Positions 25,175 to 32,344 of a stretch of 64,000 nt of DNA are shown in pieces. The notes below the pieces were generated by a model that saw only the letters and a program-made list of their open reading frames with translations, was not told the origin of the DNA and did not search any database. The position numbers were made by a program, and so were the translations under genes. Position 1 is the stretch's first letter, and each line of letters begins with the position of its first letter. The stretch spans positions 1 to 64,000 of the IMG/VR virus record IMGVR_UViG_3300034103_001892; one strand, given 5' to 3'. The stretch is from a virus.

Positions 25175-26250
25175 TAGATTTCTAACCCTAGATAAGTTAT
25201 TGTAACACCTATGTTTGCAGATGCGTTAGCCAAGTTTGTCACGCTGATTGGTATAATATTACTGGCAGGATTATCATTCCAACCAATTGTACCTGGACTA
25301 ACCAAAACTATGTTTGCACCTGTGCTGATGGTTTCAACCATTACGCCAGCACCAGGCTGTGGATCATTTGTGATCAGTCTTGTTGAATCTGCTGTTTGTG
25401 TAGCTGCATTGGCATATAATCTTACCCAGGCCGCGTCAGTGGTTGTGACCTTGTACACCGCGTAGCCTTTTGCCAAAGATATGTTACCTGTAAATGTAGC
25501 GGCATTTGCCAAAGAACCTGTAAACACAGTGGCATTGGCTCTGTTGCCTGCGCCGCCGCCGCCGGTGACCACACCCGTTAGCAATGCACCATTACCTAAA
25601 ATGTATGTGCCTGCTACATTACCACTGGCACTGACATTACTTGACACAATTAAATTACCGCCAGAAATATTTCCACCGGTTATGCCACCGCTGACACTTA
25701 GGCTTGCACCTGTGATAGCACCAACCGCTGTGAAAGAACCTGCGTTGACTGCACCTGACACATTGGCTATTCCTCCAACAGCAATACTGTTATTGACATT
25801 TAGATTAGTATCGGTTGTTATATTACCAGTGACACTCACTGTCGCGCCCAAAAAAGAGGACGAAGTCACTGTGCCTGTGGTTGACCATGGCCCATTGCCA
25901 TAAATTCGTGTGGTGTAAAGGTTAGGTGAAACAAGATTGCCGGTGGCTAAAATATTACCAGTTGCATTTACATTGCCGCTGTTGACATTGCCACTGTACA
26001 CACCGCTCACTGCCACAACACTGGATGACGAAACTATGTTTGATAAGGATATTAGATTGCCAGTGAATTGACTTGCACCTGCACCAGTAACCAACAAGTT
26101 ACCTGTGATAGTTACTAATGCTCCATCAACTAACTGAACAACAGTTGTACCAACTCTGTTCCATACGTTTGATGTTGCATTCCATTGATAAACAATATTT
26201 CCTACATTTGCCTGCTGTCCATTTGTAGGACTGGCTGGAAAAAATGCCAT
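25174..26250 (-). CDS. Tail fibre protein
   Basis: 358 residues. The N-terminus MAFFPASPTNGQQANVGNIV is a fibre attachment module common in marine phages (the xFPxxPTNGQ type). The middle is a SGN/TGN repeat shaft (residues about 60-235). The C-terminal domain (SLAKGYAVYKVTTTDAAWVR ... DPQPGAGVMVE) is a recurring beta-rich fibre tip in marine T4-type phages, from memory. It overlaps both neighbours by one base (TAATG), so the whole run 23246-27614 is probably one transcript. Likely a side or intermediate fibre. Confidence 0.65.
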   Translation of the reverse strand: MAFFPASPTNGQQANVGNIVYQWNATSNVWNRVGTTVVQLVDGALVTITGNLLVTGAGASQFTGNLISLSNIVSSSSVVAVSGVYSGNVNSGNVNATGNILATGNLVSPNLYTTRIYGNGPWSTTGTVTSSSFLGATVSVTGNITTDTNLNVNNSIAVGGIANVSGAVNAGSFTAVGAITGASLSVSGGITGGNISGGNLIVSSNVSASGNVAGTYILGNGALLTGVVTGGGGAGNRANATVFTGSLANAATFTGNISLAKGYAVYKVTTTDAAWVRLYANAATQTADSTRLITNDPQPGAGVMVETISTGANIVLVSPGTIGWNDNPASNIIPISVTNLANASANIGVTITYLGLEI

Positions 26251-27614
26251 TAATACCTCCCAACAGCGACTTCAATTAGTTTAATTGAATCGTCCGTAAT
26301 ATCTTCTAAAGATTTTCCAAGTGTGCAACCTGGTACCCATGATGCAGCAACACAAGCCTGGGCTATACCAGGTTTATTACTAGTAACCAATAAGTCTCCT
26401 TTGCTTATAGGACCTTGCACATAACAAGGAACTCTACCAGTAAGTGCAACAGCCACACCTTGATTAGTGCTGTTCATTAAATGCGCTGGATTGGTACTTA
26501 CAACACCAGCGGCTTTGGGATTATGATCAACATTGGTTGTGGTTACTTCATGAGATCCACCAAATACTAGAACAGTGCCTGGGTCATAATTTTGTTCTGC
26601 TGAATATATTTCAGCCAAGTCTGCGTACTGAGCTGATGTAGACTTAGCAAACACAGTGTTAAAGTAACTAAAGCTATTGCCTATGTTTCCTATGCCATTG
26701 CCAAGATTGTTAATTATTCCATCACTGGTAATGCCTAAAATTGGCACACCATTTACGTTGGCTAGTATATTTCCACCAGAACTTGGTATAGCCATTGATG
26801 TTGGGCCGTTGAAAATACTGTCAACGCTGGTGGCAACACCTGTTAAGAAGGAACCATTACCAATAAAGTATCCTGCGCTTGTGGTGATATTACCAGTGGT
26901 GATAACCTGAGCCCCATACATGATGTTGGCTGTTGTGCTGGCATTTGTATCTCTTTGAACCACAGAGTTAGCAACTGCTGAAATTTCAGTGCCTGGTGTG
27001 CCAATACCGCTTACATCAATCCACTGATTAGTATCTCCATCATTGTTGTATTGATAGGTGATACCATTGCTGGTGTTAAACCAAAAGTCACCAGGACTGG
27101 GTCCACCTGGTGGAATTGATTGTGCGTTGTATTTTACTGATCCAGTAAGTGGTTGTCCATTTGCCCAGTAGTATGCACCTCCAACCACATTCGCTCCAGA
27201 TAAATTACCTGTGGCGTTAACAAAACCTGCTACATTGGCTCCACCCCCGCTGAACACAGCGATGTTGCTTACACCAGCTACGTTTACAAAAACATTGCCT
27301 GATAATTGTGGAATGGCAACTTGTGAAGTACCAAAACTAATGATGTTGCCTAATGCGTTACCAGCGGCAATACCTGTAAGACCAGATCCGTCACCAATAA
27401 ACAAAGCGCCTGTGACATTGCCAGTGGATGAAACAGTGGCTCCAACCACATTGCCTGCGGCAGTGATATTCTGCACATTTAGATTTGCAGAAGCTAAAGA
27501 TGCACTACCAGTTAATTCAAGATTACCATTTATTTTAAACGTTTGTGAGGTAACAGAGACGTTACTTGTAGCAGAAAGCGAATAATTACCGGTGACTGTT
27601 TTGCCTGCACTCAT
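26250..27614 (-). CDS. Tail fibre protein with G2-like C-terminal domain
   Basis: 454 residues: SGN/TGN shaft repeats at residues 1-150, a central segment with PPGGPSPGDFWFNTSNGITY and YNNDGDTNQWIDVSG (phage fibre carbohydrate-domain-like), a second GNGSFLTGV repeat, then a C-terminal domain from SAQYADLAEIYSAEQNYDPG that matches the C-terminus of the protein at 9062-9763. That domain type in marine phages is related to peptidase G2 and may act as an intramolecular chaperone. Late promoter core and AAAGGA ribosome site lie upstream, so this gene starts the fibre transcript running to 23246. Confidence 0.65.
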   Translation of the reverse strand: MSAGKTVTGNYSLSATSNVSVTSQTFKINGNLELTGSASLASANLNVQNITAAGNVVGATVSSTGNVTGALFIGDGSGLTGIAAGNALGNIISFGTSQVAIPQLSGNVFVNVAGVSNIAVFSGGGANVAGFVNATGNLSGANVVGGAYYWANGQPLTGSVKYNAQSIPPGGPSPGDFWFNTSNGITYQYNNDGDTNQWIDVSGIGTPGTEISAVANSVVQRDTNASTTANIMYGAQVITTGNITTSAGYFIGNGSFLTGVATSVDSIFNGPTSMAIPSSGGNILANVNGVPILGITSDGIINNLGNGIGNIGNSFSYFNTVFAKSTSAQYADLAEIYSAEQNYDPGTVLVFGGSHEVTTTNVDHNPKAAGVVSTNPAHLMNSTNQGVAVALTGRVPCYVQGPISKGDLLVTSNKPGIAQACVAASWVPGCTLGKSLEDITDDSIKLIEVAVGRY

Positions 27615-28202
27615 TTAGATGTCCTTTTTATTATTTATGTGTTCTAGGAACTGTGCAAGGGGCAGACTTTCAAAGTTGGCTAAACCTTCAAATTCTGTGA
27701 TATTTGCAGTGGTTTCTCCCATGATTCTAACAAATCTTGTGAGTGGAAAATCTTTGGTGATAGTAACTATTTGCTTGATCCAGTTTCCTGTATAGGTTGG
27801 CTGATCTGTGTGTTTTTTGTAGTGCTGTTCATTGGCGTATACATTGTTGAATTTGCCTGTTGGGCTTGGGCCCATGTCAAAACCAAGCATATAGATCAGA
27901 TTGGCTCCGTCCAGAGCAGCCAGCGCAACCGCTATAGGTCCAGAACTATTGCCATGGTATTTTTTTGGTACTCGCTGAGCACCAAATCCTTCAATTGGAT
28001 TTCTTGTATGAAATCGCGCTCTGCCACTGTAACCTGATTCTTGAATTTCAGTTGCAATGGGCCTGTCTGTGGCCACAAGTGCAGTTGGGGTAAATTCTTT
28101 GTACAATAAATTGCAACCATATATTGGTGCAAATTGAGACAACATTTGCACCCCTATACCTCGACGGCTTAGCCCATTACCTAATACAATAGCAGTAGTC
28201 AT
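27615..28202 (-). CDS. MptE/DUF115-like Rossmann protein
   Basis: 195 residues. It opens with a nucleotide-binding-like TTAIVLGNGLSRRGI, and the middle GNSSGPIAVALAALDGANLI followed by YMLGFDM matches the Gx-x-A-x-x-LA-GA-xx-I-x-x-x-G-xD pattern of DUF115/MptE-like and some sialyltransferase-like proteins. MptE is a pterin pyrophosphokinase; phage members have no established function, and a role in sugar or nucleotide-sugar transfer is possible. The ATG follows a 12-bp terminator-type hairpin whose 3' arm contains the ribosome site, so translation may be controlled. The late promoter of the fibre run lies inside its last codons. Confidence 0.5.
   Translation of the reverse strand: MTTAIVLGNGLSRRGIGVQMLSQFAPIYGCNLLYKEFTPTALVATDRPIATEIQESGYSGRARFHTRNPIEGFGAQRVPKKYHGNSSGPIAVALAALDGANLIYMLGFDMGPSPTGKFNNVYANEQHYKKHTDQPTYTGNWIKQIVTITKDFPLTRFVRIMGETTANITEFEGLANFESLPLAQFLEHINNKKDI
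27632..27638 (-). promoter_or_regulatory. Late promoter core ATAAATA for the fibre run 27614-23246
   Basis: Minus strand ACATAAATAATAAAAAGGAC, 17 bases before the ATG at 27614, with AAAGGA as ribosome site. It lies within the end of the 27615-28202 gene. Confidence 0.65.
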
Positions 28203-28205
28203 AAA

Positions 28206-28238
28206 AAATCCTCCCTGTATGTATTCCAGGGAGGATTT
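28206..28238 (-). terminator. 12-bp terminator hairpin that also contains the next gene's Shine-Dalgarno
   Basis: Perfect arms AAATCCTCCCTG (28206-28217) and CAGGGAGGATTT (28227-28238) with a nine-base loop. On the minus strand the 3' arm runs into six Ts and then the ATG of the next gene. GGGAGGA in that arm is the only ribosome site for 27615-28202. Read-through RNA therefore hides its own ribosome site. Confidence 0.8.
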
Positions 28239-28239
28239 G

Positions 28240-28260
28240 GTTAATATTTAAAATATTAAC
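28240..28260 (-). promoter_or_regulatory. Perfect inverted repeat holding a late-type core
   Basis: GTTAATATTT-A-AAATATTAAC, a 10-bp exact inverted repeat with a one-base centre. It covers the stop codon of 28256-29002 and contains TAAATA on the minus strand (28250-28245). A transcript from it would begin at the adjoining hairpin. Promoter activity uncertain. Confidence 0.4.
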
Positions 28261-29002
28261 TAGTCCACTTTTCAACTTGCCCAGGAATAACTGTCTGCTG
28301 TGCTGTACCAGACTTGATAACTGTACCTTCGTCAGTGAAGAAGTTGGTTACGTATCTAGTATCACCGGTGATACTGCTGTAGCTATAGTTACTGCCGCCA
28401 GTCCAGTCAAGCAACCACTTGTTGGTTAACTTACTGATATAGGTAATTGAAGAATCACCTACGCTGAATCCAATTGCCATGAATCCGGCTGCTGGAGTAG
28501 CATCATTGTCTAGAACACATACACCAACTTCTTGACAGGTACCAGTAGTACCTGCGCCAGCCGCGGCGCTAACTTGGAAAATTGTTCCAACTGCAGCACC
28601 AACTGGCGCACCCATGGACAACCAGTTGGTGTCGCCTAACGCTGCAATGCGAACGCTTACTCCTACCACAGCAGTGGCAGGATCAATAGCGGTATTGGTG
28701 GCCACTAAAAACTTGTGTGCCCCTTTTTGACGCAAAATAATACCATCATCTACCCCTGTGACACTGTTGGTAATATTAACAATACATTTGACAATAGGGT
28801 TGGTTGCTGACGTTGCAGTGGTTCTAAGACCACCAACTACACCTAGGTAATCTGCATTGCTGAGTGTGGTAGGATTGACATTGAATTCTGGATCAGTTAA
28901 CGAACCAAAGTTTGGAAAACCAATGTCTATACCTACTGCTGCACCAGGTGAATTAATGCCCGAATTGGTTGAATATTTTTGAATTTTGAGAGGACGTCCC
29001 AT
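28256..29002 (-). CDS. Conserved virion structural protein
   Basis: 248 residues starting MGRPLKIQKYSTNSG, an opening I recall from a widespread protein family in marine T4-type phages, with IDIGFPNFG, LGVVGG, and IILRQKGAHKFLV also conserved. The composition is Gly/Ala/Thr-rich, beta-type, without membrane segments or catalytic motifs. The exact virion location (head decoration, neck or fibre base) is unknown to me. Strong ribosome site AAGGAG; a late promoter core lies 88 bases upstream; a strong terminator follows, so this is a high-expression unit ending right after the gene, fitting an abundant virion protein. Confidence 0.6.
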   Translation of the reverse strand: MGRPLKIQKYSTNSGINSPGAAVGIDIGFPNFGSLTDPEFNVNPTTLSNADYLGVVGGLRTTATSATNPIVKCIVNITNSVTGVDDGIILRQKGAHKFLVATNTAIDPATAVVGVSVRIAALGDTNWLSMGAPVGAAVGTIFQVSAAAGAGTTGTCQEVGVCVLDNDATPAAGFMAIGFSVGDSSITYISKLTNKWLLDWTGGSNYSYSSITGDTRYVTNFFTDEGTVIKSGTAQQTVIPGQVEKWTS

Positions 29003-29090
29003 TTTGTTTTCTCCTTAAAGAAGTCCAATGTGGGTTCTAGCCACTACGCGGGTGGTGTCCCGCATAAGACGCACCATTGCGTTCATATGT

Positions 29091-29097
29091 TATTTAT
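29091..29097 (-). promoter_or_regulatory. Late promoter core ATAAATA for 28256-29002
   Basis: Minus strand AACATAAATAAC. It is divergent from the plus-strand late core at 29121 and leaves a leader of about 80 bases containing GCGGGTGG/CCCGC self-complementary stretches (29048-29063). Confidence 0.55.
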
Positions 29098-29120
29098 GTT
29101 ATAGTACTTTAAATTACCCG

Positions 29121-29126
29121 TAAATA
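29121..29126 (+). promoter_or_regulatory. Late-type core TAAATA five bases from the ATG at 29132
   Basis: CCGTAAATA then TCAAC then ATG. No Shine-Dalgarno; the predicted transcript begins at the start codon. Confidence 0.5.
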
Positions 29127-29131
29127 TCAAC

Positions 29132-30280
29132 ATGGATACACATCAATTAGTGGTACAAGGAAATCAACATCGTGATCAAGATTATTATCACGAAGCTTTG
29201 CGTTGTTATGCTGAATCTTTTTTATTAGATCATACAAACAAACATGCCTGGAACAATTATGGTAACGTGCTTCGTGAAATAGGTGAACCCACAAGAGCCG
29301 TACCTTTTTTGGAACATGCCACAGCAATTGATCCAGATTTTGTCACAGCGCATTTTAATCTAGCCATAACTCATCTGCTGGCCGGCAACTACAAACAAGG
29401 TTGGGAAAAATATGAATGGCGCTGGAGATACGAGCATCTTGACGGCACGTTGCCTAATCTGTCTAAACCCAGATGGACAGGCCAGGATCTCAAGGATAAA
29501 ACCATATTGGTTTTACAAGAACAGGGATTTGGCGACATTATCATGATGAGTAGGTTTTTGCACGACCTGTATCTTAGAGGATGCAAAATAAAACTACAGG
29601 TGTTACCAGGACTGGTGAGGTTGTACAAACCCAGTTTTGTATTAGACACTGTGTCAGATAGCCTTGATGACATGGGAGACTATGATTATTGGACACCAAT
29701 AATGAGTTTACCTGGTGTGCTTGGAGTAACTTTAGAAAACATGCGCCATGATCTACAGTATCTTGATCCAATGAAACCCGAGTTTGATCGTTGGTTAGAC
29801 ATACTTGGTCCAAAAAAACACATGCGTATTGGGCTTTGTTGGAGTGGTAGAAGAGACAGTTGGCTCAACAGATACAAATCCATGCCTGTGGAAACCATGC
29901 TGAATCTAGTGCGCCAAAATCCCAATCATGAATACTTTTGTTTACAACTTGACGCCAGCGACGATGAACTCAACTCTGTACGAAGTCAAGGTGTTAAGAT
30001 TCCACACAATCATATTCAAGATTGGTTAAACACCGCAGGCTTAATGTGTCACTTGGATCTTGTGATCAGTGTTGACACTGCTGTTGCACACATGGCTGGT
30101 TCTCTAGGCAAACCACTTTGGGTGCCCTTGAACAAGTTTGCTCAAGATTGGAGATGGTTATTGCATCGCAACGACAGTCCTTGGTACCCCAGTGCTAGAC
30201 TGTTCAGGCAACCAAGCCATGGAAATTGGCAAGAAGTAATTCAAGAAATGTCAAAATTCTTAACATATTTTAAAATTTGA
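29132..30280 (+). CDS. TPR-glycosyltransferase (GT9/GT41-like)
   Basis: 382 residues. Residues 1-100 are tetratricopeptide repeats (EALRCYAESFLLDHTNKHAW, NYGNVLREIGEPTRAVPFLE, FNLAITHLLAGNYKQGWEKY). The C-terminal part has the glycosyltransferase pattern found behind TPRs: EQGFGDIIMMSRFL near residue 130, IGLCWSGRRDSWLNRYKSM near 235, and the donor-site region SVDTAVAHMAGSLGKP with WRWLLHRNDSPWYPSARLF. Such enzymes transfer a sugar from a nucleotide-sugar to protein or glycan. The target could be a virion protein, phage DNA via hydroxymethylated bases, or host surface glycan; nothing here decides. Late-type promoter abuts the ATG. The DnaE-like polymerase follows 47 bases later. Confidence 0.75.
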   Translation: MDTHQLVVQGNQHRDQDYYHEALRCYAESFLLDHTNKHAWNNYGNVLREIGEPTRAVPFLEHATAIDPDFVTAHFNLAITHLLAGNYKQGWEKYEWRWRYEHLDGTLPNLSKPRWTGQDLKDKTILVLQEQGFGDIIMMSRFLHDLYLRGCKIKLQVLPGLVRLYKPSFVLDTVSDSLDDMGDYDYWTPIMSLPGVLGVTLENMRHDLQYLDPMKPEFDRWLDILGPKKHMRIGLCWSGRRDSWLNRYKSMPVETMLNLVRQNPNHEYFCLQLDASDDELNSVRSQGVKIPHNHIQDWLNTAGLMCHLDLVISVDTAVAHMAGSLGKPLWVPLNKFAQDWRWLLHRNDSPWYPSARLFRQPSHGNWQEVIQEMSKFLTYFKI

Positions 30281-30296
30281 GCAAATCATAGTTTGG

Positions 30297-30302
30297 TAAA
30301 TA
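30297..30302 (+). promoter_or_regulatory. Late-type core TAAATA ahead of the DnaE-like polymerase
   Basis: GGTAAATATC, 25 bases before the ATG at 30328, with a weak AGG ribosome site. A polymerase would be expected to be early, so this element may be incidental or add late expression. Confidence 0.35.
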
Positions 30303-30327
30303 TCTTCCCAAATACTTTTATAGGCAC

Positions 30328-32001
30328 ATGAACAGCAGATTTGATGAACTAGAAATCCTAATATCAAAGTTTACCAGGCAACTACCAGAAGACACAAAAT
30401 ACGCACACAGACTAGAAGAAGAACTTGAACTAATAGCTAAACTAAACTTTGCCAAGCACTTTTTACGTGTTAGAGAAATACTGGATCTAACAAGAGACAT
30501 ACCACACATCACACGTGGCTCAGCAGGGTCAAGCTTGATATGTTGGATGATGGGCATCAGTGATGTTGATCCCATTGTTGAAAACATACCGCTGAGCCGA
30601 TTCATGAACCCCCGTCGGGATGATCTTCCTGACATTGATCTTGACTTTCCCCATTGGCAGCAACAAGAAGTAATGAACAGGATTTTTCGTAAATGGCCTG
30701 GACAAAGTGCAAGGGTCAGCAACTATGTTACCTATAAAGAAAAATCAGCTCGCAGAGAAGCAGCCAAGAGATTAGGAGCCAAAGGAAAGTTAAAACGTAA
30801 CTTTGATTTTTCAGACGTCGTGCCTGACTATGTTGAAGATGCTGAAAGGTTAACCAACAAACTACTGGGCAAGAAACGTTGTATCAGCAAACACTGCGGT
30901 GGCATATTGATATTTGATCGTGCGGTGCCCAAAAGCTTGATCAATGGCGAAAATCAAATCTTGTTAGACAAGTACGAAATCGAAGACCTAGAACATTTCA
31001 AGATTGATGTTTTGGCCAATCGCGGATTGAGTCAACTATGGGAAATAGAACAACGAGATTTGCTTGATTATCCTGAACAAGACGAAGCAACTGCTGAGCT
31101 TTTACGTCAAGGCAATGTACTGGGCGTAACACAGGCAGAATCTCCTGCAATGCGTCGTTTGTTTAGAGCAATACAACCTCGTAGTCGTGCCGATTGTGTG
31201 TTGGCTACTGCACTGGTTAGGCCAGTGGCCACTCAAGGACGCAGACGTGCCAGTTTTTTTCAAGACTGGAGCAAAGATGGTTTTCAGGATACCATAGTGT
31301 TTGAAGATGACGCCATTGAACTGATTGGCGAGATACTAGGCTGCGACCAATACGAAGCTGACATGTGGCGTCGAGCTTTTGCTAAAAAGAACGAAGAAAA
31401 AATGTTTGAGTTCATGCAAAAGATAGGCACTCATCCTAGAAAGGATGATGTATTGTTGGCACTGCGAGAACTCAGTCATTTTGGTTTGTGTAGAGCTCAT
31501 GCAATTAACCTAGGTAGACTGATCTGGGCATTGGCATATCAAAAGGCACACAATCCTGTAAACTTTTGGAAGGCTGCGCTAAAACACTGCCAAGGCAGTT
31601 ATGCTCGTTGGGTATATTGGCAGGAAGCCAAATTAGCAGGTGCTGTGCCTGCATTGATTGAAGGCAACGAAGTTGAGGACCTGGCTGTCAATGGCAAATG
31701 GCACTCTCCAAAGTTTATACCAGTTTGTCAAGAAATAAGACATCCTGGCGAAATAGAATTCTGTGGTCTAGTAGCCAATTATCGTGTGTTTAAATCAAAA
31801 CCCAAAGAGTACATAACCTTTGTTACCTTGGGCACTGGCAATGGACGCTACCTTGATGTGGTTGTTCCTCATGCATTGAGTTTACACGAACATCCAATTC
31901 TCTGGGGAAAAGGCAAACTTGGTTACAAAAACAACACAGAATATGTTACAGTAAACAAAGTTCGTAAATTAAAACTCAGTGAGATTGCTGCTGTAAAATG
32001 A
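30328..32001 (+). CDS. Compact C-family (DnaE-like) DNA polymerase lacking the PHP domain
   Basis: 557 residues collinear with the palm-to-OB part of bacterial polymerase III alpha. Visible: RGSAGSSLICWMMGISDVDP at 63-82 (E. coli GRGSGAGSLV...ITDLDP), PDIDLDF at 101-107 giving catalytic D102 and D104, HCGGILIF at 189-196, third catalytic Asp D227 in FKIDVLANRGL (E. coli FDFLGLRTL), GVTQAESPAMRRL at about 266-278 (GVFQLES), ATALVRPV (ALFRPG), SHFGLCRAHAINLG (GYGFNKSHA), and a C-terminal OB-fold from EFCGLVANYRVF. The usual N-terminal PHP domain (about 270 residues in E. coli) is absent: the frame starts just before the palm and the preceding gene is unrelated. T4-like phages normally use B-family gp43. 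It could replicate the genome, act as an auxiliary polymerase, or pair with a separate N-terminal subunit elsewhere. Confidence 0.85.
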   Translation: MNSRFDELEILISKFTRQLPEDTKYAHRLEEELELIAKLNFAKHFLRVREILDLTRDIPHITRGSAGSSLICWMMGISDVDPIVENIPLSRFMNPRRDDLPDIDLDFPHWQQQEVMNRIFRKWPGQSARVSNYVTYKEKSARREAAKRLGAKGKLKRNFDFSDVVPDYVEDAERLTNKLLGKKRCISKHCGGILIFDRAVPKSLINGENQILLDKYEIEDLEHFKIDVLANRGLSQLWEIEQRDLLDYPEQDEATAELLRQGNVLGVTQAESPAMRRLFRAIQPRSRADCVLATALVRPVATQGRRRASFFQDWSKDGFQDTIVFEDDAIELIGEILGCDQYEADMWRRAFAKKNEEKMFEFMQKIGTHPRKDDVLLALRELSHFGLCRAHAINLGRLIWALAYQKAHNPVNFWKAALKHCQGSYARWVYWQEAKLAGAVPALIEGNEVEDLAVNGKWHSPKFIPVCQEIRHPGEIEFCGLVANYRVFKSKPKEYITFVTLGTGNGRYLDVVVPHALSLHEHPILWGKGKLGYKNNTEYVTVNKVRKLKLSEIAAVK

Positions 32002-32312
32002 AAGTATATTCAAGACTACACTTATACCCGCACAACAAACCAAATGGTCACGCCTATATAGTAGGTGATCCACTTGCGTTACGACGACTAGGTGATCTAC
32101 TGAAAACAGCATCCACTAGCATGGTAGGGATTGAGATCGCTGGTTTTTTTGGCAGCGACGGTCATGAATACGAACTAAGAATTGTTTCTCAAGTTGATGA
32201 CATTGAGTGGCAACAACTACAGTTACCTGGTGTTGATCTGTGTGGTACCGGCAATCTAAACACTGTGAAAACTTTTAATGAACTGCTAGACAAAAACAAA
32301 AGGGCCGCTTAG
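31998..32312 (+). CDS. Small protein coupled to the DnaE-like polymerase, function unknown
   Basis: 104 residues, not recognised. The start overlaps the polymerase stop in ATGA, so the two are probably translated together. The sequence has an N-terminal beta/aromatic segment (YSRLHLYPHNKPNGHAYIVG), a central amphipathic helix (ALRRLGDLLKTAS) and a mixed alpha/beta remainder (GHEYELRIVSQVDDIEW). Coupling suggests a partner or accessory factor of the polymerase, but this is inference only. A bidirectional terminator overlaps its last codons. Confidence 0.6.
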   Translation: MKVYSRLHLYPHNKPNGHAYIVGDPLALRRLGDLLKTASTSMVGIEIAGFFGSDGHEYELRIVSQVDDIEWQQLQLPGVDLCGTGNLNTVKTFNELLDKNKRAA

Positions 32313-32320
32313 GCCCTTTT
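32298..32320. terminator. Bidirectional terminator between polymerase unit and major capsid gene
   Basis: AAAAGGGCC-GCTTA-GGCCCTTTT, a 9-bp stem with A/T runs at both ends. It serves the plus-strand polymerase unit ending at 32312 and the minus-strand capsid unit ending at 32345. Confidence 0.85.
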
Positions 32321-32344
32321 GCGTCTTCCCATCCCGAGGAATGA

